Source of the DNA: Pseudomonadota bacterium
Lineage (GTDB): Bacteria; Pseudomonadota; Gammaproteobacteria; Legionellales; Legionellaceae
Length of the DNA stretch: 24,061 nucleotides
Direction: 5' to 3'
Assembly: GCA_021807845.1 (NCBI GenBank)
Contig: JAKBCM010000002.1
Location: 1 to 24,061 of the forward strand
Part shown: one piece after another, positions 1 to 8,460 of the stretch
How positions within the stretch are numbered: the first letter of the stretch is position 1
How the letters are laid out: every line of letters starts with the position of its first letter
Notes under the pieces: generated by a model
Databases searched by the model: none
What the model was told of the DNA's origin: nothing
Seen by the model: the letters and a program-made list of their open reading frames with translations, nothing else
Translations under genes and position numbers: made by a program

Positions 1-843
1 CTCGATTCATCTAATATGACGGTGCATGACTGGAATCATATTGCCAAAGATATCGCGACGGAATATGAACATTTTGATGGGTTTGTTATTTTTCATGGCA
101 CAGATACCATGGCTTATACCGCCTCAGCTTTGTCTTTTATGTTAGAAAATTTAGACAAAACCGTGATCCTCACTGGCTCACAAATTCCATTATCCGAAAT
201 CCGAAATGATGCCATAGATAATGTCATTACCTCTTTATGGCTTGCAGCGCATCACCCCATCAAAGAGGTTTGTATTTACTTCAATCTGCATTTATTAAGA
301 GGAAACCGTGCGCAAAAAATCAGTGCCGATCAATTTAATGCATTTGATTCCCCTAATTTTCCTCATCTGGCATCCATCGGCATCACCATTGAAATACAAA
401 AAAAACGATTGATTTCGCACAACAAACATCCTTTTCGCCTACAAACCATCACCCCTCATTTTATTGCCAATTTTCGTCTGTTTCCGGGATTTGCGAGCGA
501 TGTGCTTGCCTTTATTTTACAGCAGCCTCTGCGTGGTTTGGTCTTAGAAACTTATGGTGCAGGAAATGCTCAAAGCAATGATCCAAAGTTCTTACGATTA
601 TTAGAAGAGGCTTGCCAGAGGGGAATCATCATTGTCAATTGCAGCCAATGTCATCATGGTCGAGTTGCAATGAATCAATATGCCACAGGCTACACACTGA
701 AGCAGGCTGGGCTCATCAGTGGTCATGACATGACTCCTGAAGCCGCCCATTGCAAACTGCTTTATTTATTAAGTAAATACACCGACATCACAACCATCAA
801 GTCCCTGATGGAAACAGCATTATGTGGTGAGCTCAGTCATTAA
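1..843 (+). CDS. ansA: Type I L-asparaginase, 5'-truncated by window edge
   Basis: Cytoplasmic-type L-asparaginase, hydrolysing L-asparagine to aspartate and ammonia. The frame is open from base 1 (LDSSNMT before the first internal ATG at 16), so that ATG is not the true start; roughly 55-60 N-terminal residues, including the first catalytic Thr region, lie outside. Visible family marks are DSSNMT, the HGTDTMAYTASALSFML block carrying the second catalytic Thr-Asp pair, and TGSQIPL followed by RND. The C-terminal half contains LETYGAGNA and SGHDMTPEAA, which match the E. coli AnsA type rather than the periplasmic AnsB, and no signal peptide context is seen. The gene converges on the next gene with a 4-bp overlap of stop codons (TTAA), leaving no room for a separate terminator. 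The family assignment is firm; the physiological role is inferred. Confidence 0.93.
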   Translation, partial: LDSSNMTVHDWNHIAKDIATEYEHFDGFVIFHGTDTMAYTASALSFMLENLDKTVILTGSQIPLSEIRNDAIDNVITSLWLAAHHPIKEVCIYFNLHLLRGNRAQKISADQFNAFDSPNFPHLASIGITIEIQKKRLISHNKHPFRLQTITPHFIANFRLFPGFASDVLAFILQQPLRGLVLETYGAGNAQSNDPKFLRLLEEACQRGIIIVNCSQCHHGRVAMNQYATGYTLKQAGLISGHDMTPEAAHCKLLYLLSKYTDITTIKSLMETALCGELSH

Positions 844-2087
844 GGCCTGGTATTTGCTGCCGCCACTCCATCTTCTCTTGATTTTTTTTTCTTATCCTTT
901 CTTGTGACCCCTTGAGATGCGAGAAGAGCAGCTGGTGATTCGGCTGGTGCCGCTCTTTGATCCCTTAAACCACTTGAGGGGGAAGTGCTGCGTTCCGCGA
1001 GCAATATCGCGCTTTGGGCCAGAGCCTCACCTTGACTATCACCCCCCTCCTCTTTTTGTTGGGGTAATGATGCGTCAACAGGTAATGATCCCGTAGAGTC
1101 GCGGTGAGGTCTCGCTGCTGTATCTAGAGCCGCTCTTTCCTCAGACGTTGTATCTGTTGCGCCTTCGCCTCTTTTCTCGCTTTTTTTTGAAGCCCCTGAA
1201 TCAAGGCGCTTTCTGCTGGCAGAACTGGTTACCGATGGTGTCAATACTTTCTCGGCGACTTGTCTTACTTCAGGACTTAGCAATTTGATTCGAGCAGGAT
1301 ATAATATCGCCTGGATTATGGGTGCTTCACAGCATGTATCCATGTCCTCAATGATTTCAATCAGCGCTCTATCCAAACACCTGTTTAATTTATCATCCGA
1401 GAGTAACACACCAAATAATGAATAATCTGCACACAATTGTTTATTGTGTTGTTGTAATTCAATGATATGAAGAAAAATATGATCTAATTTTGCCTCTGCA
1501 TACAGTGGGTGCTGTGGACTTTTTGCTTCTAGGTATTTGATGCATCGGCGAAAGGCCTCAACAAGAAGTATTTCTTGCTTTGCCCGAAACTCCACTTCTT
1601 TGGTGAGTTGTTCGAGCATTCCCATTTCATACTCAGAATATTTTTTTTCGATACAATAATACGCTTGATGAAAACGGAATGTATTCAGCGGATCTTCATC
1701 ATGAGGCGTATTCAGTAAATTCAACTCTCTCAATCTATCAAAAGCAGACTGTAAAAATACCTGTAAACGCTCCAATATAGGCTCAGTTTTTCCTATGGGA
1801 TGACCTGCCCTTGCCGTTTCAATTTCCTTTAGGCAACCCTTAAGGAAGTCAATCAACGCCTTAAGAGAGGCGTCATCTTTTTGATGCTCATCCTCATATG
1901 ATTCTATTTTGGAGATAAGGCTCTCGATTTGTACCCGTTTGGCGGCAGATAATGTGGTGTCTCGACCCGCATTAAACAATGATCTGAAATGGTTAATAGT
2001 AGACTGATCGGCAGTCGTTGACTCATCACAGCTGGAACGTAATTTACGTAGCAAAAGCTGTTTACTAATTTCTAGAAAAATAGTCAT
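840..2087 (-). CDS. Hypothetical 415-aa helical protein with long disordered tail
   Basis: I do not recognise this protein. Residues 1 to about 285 are rich in Leu, Glu and Lys with heptad-like spacing and read as a largely alpha-helical, partly coiled-coil domain. From about residue 284 the composition changes to Ser, Ala, Glu, Lys, Arg and Gly with no hydrophobic core, ending in a Lys-rich stretch (KDKKKKSRED). No signal peptide or membrane segment is visible. The ATG is preceded by AAGGGG about 7 nt upstream, and an extended -10 promoter lies about 30 nt further out. It is a single gene, convergent with ansA and divergent from glmU. The build (helical core, disordered charged tail, no orthologue I can name) resembles many Legionella Dot/Icm substrates, but the tail end is basic, not the acidic E-block typical of that signal. 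Function unknown. Confidence 0.72.
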   Translation of the reverse strand: MTIFLEISKQLLLRKLRSSCDESTTADQSTINHFRSLFNAGRDTTLSAAKRVQIESLISKIESYEDEHQKDDASLKALIDFLKGCLKEIETARAGHPIGKTEPILERLQVFLQSAFDRLRELNLLNTPHDEDPLNTFRFHQAYYCIEKKYSEYEMGMLEQLTKEVEFRAKQEILLVEAFRRCIKYLEAKSPQHPLYAEAKLDHIFLHIIELQQHNKQLCADYSLFGVLLSDDKLNRCLDRALIEIIEDMDTCCEAPIIQAILYPARIKLLSPEVRQVAEKVLTPSVTSSASRKRLDSGASKKSEKRGEGATDTTSEERAALDTAARPHRDSTGSLPVDASLPQQKEEGGDSQGEALAQSAILLAERSTSPSSGLRDQRAAPAESPAALLASQGVTRKDKKKKSREDGVAAANTRP

Positions 2088-2116
2088 AGGACTACCCCTT
2101 TGTTCGTTTTTTTTTT

Positions 2117-2145
2117 ATCATAGCATAATCACATAAATATCAAAA
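2117..2145 (-). promoter_or_regulatory. Extended -10 promoter for the 415-aa gene
   Basis: Reading leftward, TGC-TATGAT (-10 at 2117-2122 with TG one base upstream) is an extended -10 element. Possible -35 boxes are TTTTGA at a 17-nt spacing or TTGATA at 15 nt. A transcript would start near 2110, giving a leader of about 23 nt that includes the AAGGGG ribosome binding site. An A/T homopolymer tract (2107-2116) sits at the start point. Confidence 0.5.
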
Positions 2146-2197
2146 TAAATGCAGAAAGTTCACATCACTTTCAAATCATAAGGATATAACATCTGAC

Positions 2198-3571
2198 ATG
2201 TCATTACACATCGTAATCCTGGCAGCAGGCCAGGGCAAGCGCATGCATTCAGCGCTTCCTAAAGTACTCCATACTGTTGGGGGACTACCTATGTTAGAGC
2301 GCGTGGTGAACACAGCCAGCGCTTTGAATCCTGATGCCATTCATATTATTGTTGGGCATGGCAGTGATAGGATTTTGCAATCACTTCCAACTTTTTCCAT
2401 CAATTGGGTGTTGCAAGAGTCTCAGCAAGGGACTGGACACGCTTTGATGCAAGCACTACCTCATATTCCTGCTAACAGCATGGTCTTAGTGTTATATGGA
2501 GATGTGCCATTAATACAAGTGGACACCTTACAAACATTAATTTCACTTTGTGCACCTACTCATCAAGCCTTATCCTTATTAGTAGCAACAATGAACGATC
2601 CAACAGGACTTGGTAGAATTGTGCGTGATGTGGATGGGAAAGTGAGAGCTATTGTTGAAGAAAAAGATGCCTCACTCAATGAGCAACAGATCAAAGAAAT
2701 TTATTCTGGGATTTGTTGTGTTAAGGCCTCTGCACTGAATAGGTGGTTGCCACATTTGAGCAATGATAATGCACAAGGAGAGTATTATTTAACTGAAATC
2801 ATCTCCAAAGCTGTAAATGAGCAATTACCCATTGCCACACTCACTGCCAAAGATGCCATGGAAGTACAAGGCGTCAATAATCGCCTACAGTTGCAACAAG
2901 TTGAGCGAGCTTTACAAGCGCGCTTAGCCTCTCAATTCATGCTGGCTGGGGTCACTATTGCTGATGGAGCAAGGGTCGATATCCGCGGAGAATTAACGTG
3001 TGGCACTGATGTGTTTATTGATGTCAACACGATATTCTCAGGCAACGTCTTTATTGGCGATGGCTCGCAAATTGGAGCAAATTGTAGTTTGAATGAAGTG
3101 TCCATCGGTCAACATTGCCATATTTTGCCAAATAGTGTGCTCGATCATTGCCAGATTGGCGATCATTGCCAAGTAGGCCCTTTTGCCAGACTAAGACCCG
3201 GGACTCAATTGGCCTCTGATTGTAAAATTGGAAACTTTGTCGAAACGAAGAATGCGGTTCTGGATGCTCATAGCAAAGCCAGCCATTTGACTTATTTGGG
3301 TGATGTCACCATTGGCAAAAATGTGAATATTGGCGCAGGCACCATCACCTGTAATTACGATGGCGCACATAAATATCAAACCATCATTAAAGATGGGGTT
3401 TTTATCGGCTCAGATACACAGCTGATAGCGCCAGTGACGGTCAATGAAAATGCAACGATTGCCGCTGGCAGTACCATCTGCAAGGATGTTCCTGCAGGCG
3501 GATTAACACTAACTGAAGCCAAGCAAAAAACGCTGCCTGATTGGATAAGGCCTACAAAAGAACAAAAATAG
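2198..3571 (+). CDS. glmU: Bifunctional GlmU: GlcN-1-P acetyltransferase / GlcNAc-1-P uridyltransferase
   Basis: GlmU makes UDP-GlcNAc, the precursor of peptidoglycan and lipopolysaccharide, in the cytoplasm. The N-terminal uridyltransferase domain begins with the nucleotide-binding loop LAAGQGKRM (residues 8-16) and Lys22, with the metal-binding Asp in YGDVPL (Asp102). The C-terminal half is a left-handed beta-helix of hexapeptide repeats (about 250-440), with the acetyltransferase His363 in KASHLTYLGD and the NIGAGTITCNYDG block. At 457 aa it matches the usual length of about 456. There is no in-frame alternative start, and the best Shine-Dalgarno match, AGGA at 2181-2184, is 13 nt from the ATG, longer than usual, so translation may rely on another signal. 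It stands alone; its usual partner glmS is not in the window. The hairpins after the stop probably end transcription. Confidence 0.97.
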   Translation: MSLHIVILAAGQGKRMHSALPKVLHTVGGLPMLERVVNTASALNPDAIHIIVGHGSDRILQSLPTFSINWVLQESQQGTGHALMQALPHIPANSMVLVLYGDVPLIQVDTLQTLISLCAPTHQALSLLVATMNDPTGLGRIVRDVDGKVRAIVEEKDASLNEQQIKEIYSGICCVKASALNRWLPHLSNDNAQGEYYLTEIISKAVNEQLPIATLTAKDAMEVQGVNNRLQLQQVERALQARLASQFMLAGVTIADGARVDIRGELTCGTDVFIDVNTIFSGNVFIGDGSQIGANCSLNEVSIGQHCHILPNSVLDHCQIGDHCQVGPFARLRPGTQLASDCKIGNFVETKNAVLDAHSKASHLTYLGDVTIGKNVNIGAGTITCNYDGAHKYQTIIKDGVFIGSDTQLIAPVTVNENATIAAGSTICKDVPAGGLTLTEAKQKTLPDWIRPTKEQK

Positions 3572-3587
3572 TCATTTAATTGCGTCA

Positions 3588-3639
3588 AACAGCCGAGCTG
3601 TTCTAGAGAATGGTGAGGTCTCGTCCCAAAGCATTTTGG
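3588..3639. terminator. Two short hairpins between convergent glmU and the 579-aa gene
   Basis: AACAGC-CGA-GCTGTT (3588-3602) is a 6-bp stem with a 3-nt loop just after glmU. CCAAA-GCAT-TTTGG (3626-3639) is a 5-bp stem before the end of the leftward gene. Neither has a strong T-tract, so termination in both directions is plausible but not certain. Confidence 0.35.
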
Positions 3640-3651
3640 CAATGATTTATC

Positions 3652-5391
3652 CTATTGATAATGAATATCTCTGTTTTCCACCACAGATTGAACATCAACC
3701 CATTCCGCTTCATCCTCATCTGAGGGCGCGTTAGCGGGCTTGTGAAAACGGTTACGGATAGCCAATCTCGCCTCGGTTGAAGTAACGGGCCAAGCTGGAT
3801 GTCCAGCACTGACTGCCGAACGTTTGATTGCCCTTTCTCTGTCTACCAACAAGGGAGTATCTGGTTCTTTGGTCCTTTTGATAACCTCTGCCGGTGATTT
3901 GGCGAATTCTGTGGATGGAGCAAGTAAAATGGGCTTCACTTTATTGTCCCTATCCACTTGAGTCTGGCCATTTAACAAGACAGCAGTGTCATCTACTGTG
4001 ACAGCAGCGACAGGAATAGACACATCTAAACCTTGGATTTGATAACGACAGTAACGTATTTGTTCTATGATTTCTTGATCAGAGATCAATTCTAACAAAA
4101 GCTTAGTCGCAAATTTTGGTGTGCCTAAAATACTCTCTAAAAGGCTAGCTGCAGCATCAGGCGCACGCCCTGCTATTCTAATGGCCAAATATTCTGGCAA
4201 CCCCTCCACTTCAGTCAATATATTGATGACAGTTTTTCTAAGTCCTGGTAAATTAGAACCAACAACAGGATCTTTCAAAAATAAGTCTTTACTTTGTATC
4301 AAATCAGGTAACACGAGTCGAGACAATCGATTATGGAGAAGCCAATCACATCGTGCGACAATCTCTCCCAACGGAAGATCCTTTAAAAACGCCTTGAGAT
4401 TCTTTCCTCCACGTTCTTTAAGCATTCTAGGAATTTTTGACTTCAGTCCTAAAATGAAGATATCCACCACAAAACCAACCACATTTTGAAAATGTAAAAT
4501 AGGATCAGGGATGTTGCGCAAAGACGCCTTTTTAGCTGGTGGGAGCATCATGTGGGCCGCTGTATTCATTTGAGTAAAAAGCAACAGTGATTCCACCAGA
4601 CTCGCATAAAACGCCTGAGGGATGCCGGTGGCTGTTTCAATCAATTTTAGAGTAAGCCAGGTCGAGCCCGTGTGTCCTAAACCCAGAGACAAAGCAAGCT
4701 CTGAATGTTCTCTTAAATATACAACCTGATGGCGATTACAAAGATCAGGCAGAACAATCGTTAATACATAACGACCACGATGATAAACAGCTAATGAAGC
4801 AGCGGCGGCGCCTCCCACATAAGGAATATATCCGATGAGGGAAATGGCGGCTTCAGTTGCCCAATAGGCTGCATTATCTCGAATGCTACCTTGCATGAAA
4901 CGTAACATGGAGCAATGCTCCAGTGTACATACATCCATCTTAGGGCCTATTTTATCGGCATTTAGTAAGACGGGCGCTTCGAGAGTTACCACCACCGTGC
5001 GAACCAATATCTTTGTTTTTTTGCGGATCTCATAAGTCCAAGTGGCCAGCTGTAGTGAATAAAGAGCCATCATGATAACGGTATCAAAACTGTGTGTGGA
5101 GCTATCGGGATCCTCTTCTGCAAGGCGACGATACAAGTACTGTTGAAGCAACTCACTGGTATATCGTACCAAAACCAAAGGCAGTAAATCTTCTAAAGCA
5201 ATACGAGTCAAATGAGTGGCAAGGGTACGATTAGGCGCATGAGTAACCATAGAATGGATGACTTTAGGAATCACCCCTACTTGTTCAAACAAATAAGCCA
5301 TCGTTTGATAAGAATAGGTCGCAACAGCTTCTGCTTTTTTAAGCGGTAAAACGCGCTTGCCCCAATCGGTTAGATCCTTAAACCAACCCAT
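3652..5391 (-). CDS. Hypothetical 579-aa protein at the end of the cox operon
   Basis: I do not recognise this family. The ATG at 5391 has AGAGG about 7 nt upstream and lies only 15 bp after the ctaE stop, so it is probably transcribed with the oxidase genes. The sequence is mostly helical. Residues about 182-214 form a hydrophobic glycine/alanine-rich stretch (GYIPYVGGAAAAS) that could be a membrane hairpin, and 303-316 (VVGFVVDIFILGL) is a second candidate. There is no signal peptide. From about 455 the protein becomes polar and probably disordered, finishing with an acidic patch SDEDEAEW (557-564), with Ile fourth from the end. An acidic block shortly before the C-terminus plus a terminal hydrophobic residue resembles the Dot/Icm E-block signal. 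It could be a secreted effector-like protein or an oxidase-linked membrane factor; the sequence alone does not decide. Confidence 0.75.
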   Translation of the reverse strand: MGWFKDLTDWGKRVLPLKKAEAVATYSYQTMAYLFEQVGVIPKVIHSMVTHAPNRTLATHLTRIALEDLLPLVLVRYTSELLQQYLYRRLAEEDPDSSTHSFDTVIMMALYSLQLATWTYEIRKKTKILVRTVVVTLEAPVLLNADKIGPKMDVCTLEHCSMLRFMQGSIRDNAAYWATEAAISLIGYIPYVGGAAAASLAVYHRGRYVLTIVLPDLCNRHQVVYLREHSELALSLGLGHTGSTWLTLKLIETATGIPQAFYASLVESLLLFTQMNTAAHMMLPPAKKASLRNIPDPILHFQNVVGFVVDIFILGLKSKIPRMLKERGGKNLKAFLKDLPLGEIVARCDWLLHNRLSRLVLPDLIQSKDLFLKDPVVGSNLPGLRKTVINILTEVEGLPEYLAIRIAGRAPDAAASLLESILGTPKFATKLLLELISDQEIIEQIRYCRYQIQGLDVSIPVAAVTVDDTAVLLNGQTQVDRDNKVKPILLAPSTEFAKSPAEVIKRTKEPDTPLLVDRERAIKRSAVSAGHPAWPVTSTEARLAIRNRFHKPANAPSDEDEAEWVDVQSVVENRDIHYQ

Positions 5392-5406
5392 GGTATACCT
5401 CTAAGG

Positions 5407-6276
5407 CTATAGCCAATACACAAAGATAAACAGAAATAACCAAACTACATCCACAAAGTGCCAATACCAAGCGACTGCTTCAAAGGCAAAATGCCGCTCA
5501 GCGGTGAAATGGCCTGCAAGAATGCGTAAGAAAATCACAATCAGCATGATGGTTCCGATGGTTACATGCAACCCATGAAAGCCGGTCAGCATAAAAAAAG
5601 TCGTGCCATAAATACCAGCATCAAGGGTCAAGCCCATTTTTGAATAAGCGTCGTAATATTCATGTGATTGCAAAAATAGAAAGAGTAAGCCTAAAGAAAA
5701 GGTACAAGCCATCGCTATCTTCAACTGACGCCGCTTGTTTAATTTTAACGCCCAATGAGCCCAGGTCACTGTCACGCCTGAGGTGAGCAACACTAAGGTA
5801 TTCACGGCCGCCAATCCCCACGCGGACATACCCTCTTGTGCACCCACAAAAATTTGATTGTTAGGATTTTTAAGTAGCGGCCAGGTCGCTTCGAAATTTG
5901 GCCACAATAGGATATGGGTCATCGGATGCATTTCACCATTTAACTCTGGAATAGACCAAATCCTTGTAAAGAACAAAGCCCCAAAAAATGCACCAAAAAA
6001 ACACACTTCAGAAAAGATGAACCAGCACATTCCCCAACGAAATGAACGGTCCACCTGGAGATCATAGACTCCTTTCTCATTTTCATAAATCACTTGTCCA
6101 AACCAACCAAACATCATAAAAATGAGAATGAATAACCCTAAAGTGAATAGGTAGGGCCCGTACCAATCGGTATGCAGCCAAGAGGCAGCACCAACCAATG
6201 TCGTCGTTAGACCAAATGAACCAACCAACGGCCAATGACTTGGCTTAGGAATATAATAGGTACCATGATCGCTCAT
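5407..6276 (-). CDS. ctaE: Cytochrome c oxidase subunit III
   Basis: Subunit III of the haem-copper cytochrome c oxidase in the inner membrane; it stabilises subunit I and contributes to proton uptake. At 289 aa it has the seven-helix pattern of the long form. Family marks are YYIPKPSHWP at the N-terminus, GWFGQVIYENEKG, SEVCFFGAFFGALFF (the conserved Glu in helix III), a GFHGLHVTIG block and the C-terminal YWHFVDVVWLFLFIFVYWL. The ATG is preceded by AAGGAG about 6 nt upstream. It follows ctaG by 11 bp and precedes the unknown 579-aa gene by 15 bp. The order ctaC-ctaD-ctaG-ctaE is the common proteobacterial order for aa3-type oxidases. Confidence 0.96.
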   Translation of the reverse strand: MSDHGTYYIPKPSHWPLVGSFGLTTTLVGAASWLHTDWYGPYLFTLGLFILIFMMFGWFGQVIYENEKGVYDLQVDRSFRWGMCWFIFSEVCFFGAFFGALFFTRIWSIPELNGEMHPMTHILLWPNFEATWPLLKNPNNQIFVGAQEGMSAWGLAAVNTLVLLTSGVTVTWAHWALKLNKRRQLKIAMACTFSLGLLFLFLQSHEYYDAYSKMGLTLDAGIYGTTFFMLTGFHGLHVTIGTIMLIVIFLRILAGHFTAERHFAFEAVAWYWHFVDVVWLFLFIFVYWL

Positions 6277-6287
6277 AATGTCTCCTT

Positions 6288-6821
6288 TTAACTGGCTCTA
6301 TCTGTCACATCAAATAAAGCATAGGCCAGGGTGATGGTTTTCACATTGGCTGGTAAATCTTTATCTAGATGAAAAAGCAATGGCATATCCATCGCTTCAT
6401 GACCATTTAATGTTTGTTGTGTGAAACAAAAACACTCTGTTTTTTTTAAATATTTTGCTGCAATTCCTGGTGTAACACTTGGTATGGCTTGCACAACCAT
6501 ACGATGATCTGATTTATTTTCTGCATAGAAAGCAAGCTTTGCCATTTCACCAGGATGAACCTTTAGCGTTCTTGTTTTAGGGTAAAAGGCCCAAGGCACA
6601 CCACCATTTATTGTTGCCACAAATTGCACCAATACTTCTCTTTTTTCTATGGTTGCCGTGCGAGCATCATAGGGAACGGCTACTGTATTTGTTTTGCCAT
6701 TAATGCCTAAGGTTTTGCATAAACTATTATAGATAGGCACCAAAGCAAAACAAAAACCAAACATCCCAAAAACAATAGCTGCAAGGATAATCAAGAGTTT
6801 TTTATTGTTTTTTGCAGCCAT
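6288..6821 (-). CDS. ctaG: Cytochrome c oxidase copper-insertion protein CtaG/Cox11
   Basis: CtaG delivers copper to the CuB site of subunit I during oxidase assembly. It is a membrane-anchored protein with one N-terminal helix (residues about 8-30) and a periplasmic domain. Visible marks are the conserved FALVPIYNSLCK after the helix, the copper-binding Cys pair in KTECFCFTQQ, and MDMPLLFHLDKDLP near the end. At 177 aa it is slightly shorter than many homologues but appears complete. A strong GGAGAGGG sequence lies 7-8 nt before the ATG. It sits between ctaD (34 bp upstream) and ctaE (11 bp downstream), as expected for coupling assembly to synthesis. It is the only dedicated assembly factor in this operon; I see no SURF1, ctaA or ctaB here. 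Confidence 0.94.
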   Translation of the reverse strand: MAAKNNKKLLIILAAIVFGMFGFCFALVPIYNSLCKTLGINGKTNTVAVPYDARTATIEKREVLVQFVATINGGVPWAFYPKTRTLKVHPGEMAKLAFYAENKSDHRMVVQAIPSVTPGIAAKYLKKTECFCFTQQTLNGHEAMDMPLLFHLDKDLPANVKTITLAYALFDVTDRAS

Positions 6822-6855
6822 TTACAACCCTCTCCACAACGATTTTCAAACCAAT

Positions 6856-8460
6856 CTAATGTATCTCAGGTGGAGTGGTAAAACTATGATAAGGTGGAGG
6901 AGAGGACAGGGTCCATTCTAGACCATGAGCGCCCTCCCAAACTCGACCATCCACTTTTTTACCGTGATGGCGCATCGTGGCAATCACATTATATAAAAAT
7001 AACAGTTGTGAAAACCCAAAAATAAACGCACCAATGGATGAAATCATATTAAAATTGGCAAATTGTAATGCATAATCCGGAATGCGGCGTGGCATCCCAG
7101 CAAGTCCCAAAAAGTGCATTGGAAAAAAAGCAATGTTGACTGAAATAACCGATAACCAAAAGTGCCATTTACCCAAACGCTCATTATACATATATCCCGT
7201 CCATTTAGGGATCCAGTAATAGGTTGCGGCTATCAAAGCAAAGATAACGCCAGGGACCAACACGTAATGAAAATGCCCGACCACAAAATATGTATCCTGA
7301 TATTGGAAATCTGCAGGCACCAAGGCAAGCATCAGTCCTGTAAATCCTCCAATGGTAAACAAGAATACAAATGCGATGGCAAAAAGCATGGGGGTTTCAA
7401 AGGTTAAAGACCCCTTAAACATGGTTCCAACCCAGTTAAATACCTTAATGCCTGTGGGTACCGCAATCAACATAGTGGTGTACATAAAGAAGAGTTCTGC
7501 ACCCAAAGGCACGCCCGTGGTAAACATGTGATGTACCCAGACGATGAAGGAGAGTGCAGCAATGCTTAACGTTGCATAAACCATGAAATGATACCCAAAT
7601 AAAGGCTTACGACTAAAAGTCGGAATCACTTCAGAAATCACGCCAAATGCAGGGAGCACAAGCACGTAAACCTCAGGATGACCAAAGAACCAAAACACAT
7701 GCTGAAATAAAATAGGATCACCCCCACCAGCCGCTTCAAAAAAACTAGTGCCGAAATGGCGATCAGCGAGCATCATGGTAACGGCTCCCGCCAATACAGG
7801 CATGATGGCAATCAATAGAAAAGCAGTAATGAGCCAAGTCCATACGAAAATTGGCAATTTCATCATCGTCATACCTGGCGCGCGCATATTCAGAATGGTC
7901 GCAATAATGTTGATAGAACCCATGATAGATGAAAGCCCCATCATGTGTATTGAGAAAATCATAAAATCCGTACTAGGCGGCGCATACTTAGTAGAGAGTG
8001 GGGCATAAAATGTCCAACCAAAATTAGGACCGCCACCATTATGAAATAGCGTTGACAACAGTAAGCCAAAAGCAAACGGTAAAATCCAGAAGCTCCAATT
8101 ATTGAGGCGAGGTAGAGCCATATCTGGCGCGCCAATCATCATTGGAATTTGCCAATTTGCCATCCCTGTGAAGGCAGGCATCACCACCCCAAACAGCATG
8201 ATTAAGCCATGAAACGTGGTCATTTGATTAAAGAAATTGGGATCAACAAAACGATGTCCAGGTTGAAATAATTCAGCCCGAATCACCATAGCCATGCCAC
8301 CTGCGAGAAAAAAGCTGACCAGTGCCAAACATAAATATAACGTACCTATGTCTTTATGGTTGGTGGTGAATAACCAACGTTTGATAAATCCAATGAAACC
8401 TTTCCCTTGTTCTGGTCCATGTGCGTCATGTTCTGTATCTTGTGTTACTGCATAACTCAT
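6856..8460 (-). CDS. ctaD: Cytochrome c oxidase subunit I
   Basis: Catalytic subunit of the terminal oxidase, reducing O2 to water with haem a, haem a3 and CuB in the inner membrane and pumping protons. Ligand residues are visible: His84 (haem a) in TTFHGLIMLF, His261 and Tyr265 in GHPEVY (the cross-linked CuB His-Tyr pair), His310-His311 (CuB), and His396/His398 in VGHFHYV. Glu263 of GHPEVY and the D-channel motif GAPDMALPRLNN (Asp113, Asn120, Asn121), together with Lys339 of TGIKVFNW (K-channel), place it in the A1 subfamily with both proton pathways. The 534-aa length is normal. GGAGG precedes the ATG, which overlaps the ctaC stop in an ATGA tetranucleotide, indicating translational coupling with subunit II. 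Confidence 0.98.
   Translation of the reverse strand: MSYAVTQDTEHDAHGPEQGKGFIGFIKRWLFTTNHKDIGTLYLCLALVSFFLAGGMAMVIRAELFQPGHRFVDPNFFNQMTTFHGLIMLFGVVMPAFTGMANWQIPMMIGAPDMALPRLNNWSFWILPFAFGLLLSTLFHNGGGPNFGWTFYAPLSTKYAPPSTDFMIFSIHMMGLSSIMGSINIIATILNMRAPGMTMMKLPIFVWTWLITAFLLIAIMPVLAGAVTMMLADRHFGTSFFEAAGGGDPILFQHVFWFFGHPEVYVLVLPAFGVISEVIPTFSRKPLFGYHFMVYATLSIAALSFIVWVHHMFTTGVPLGAELFFMYTTMLIAVPTGIKVFNWVGTMFKGSLTFETPMLFAIAFVFLFTIGGFTGLMLALVPADFQYQDTYFVVGHFHYVLVPGVIFALIAATYYWIPKWTGYMYNERLGKWHFWLSVISVNIAFFPMHFLGLAGMPRRIPDYALQFANFNMISSIGAFIFGFSQLLFLYNVIATMRHHGKKVDGRVWEGAHGLEWTLSSPPPYHSFTTPPEIH

Noticed and set aside
16..843. Complete asparaginase starting at the ATG at position 16
   Set aside because: The preceding codons continue the conserved DSSNMT motif and the product would lack about 55-60 N-terminal residues; the gene is cut by the window edge.
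4121..4489. A rightward 122-codon frame inside the 579-aa gene
   Set aside because: It is antisense to a longer frame with a good start and operon context, and its composition is not protein-like; it is a shadow frame.
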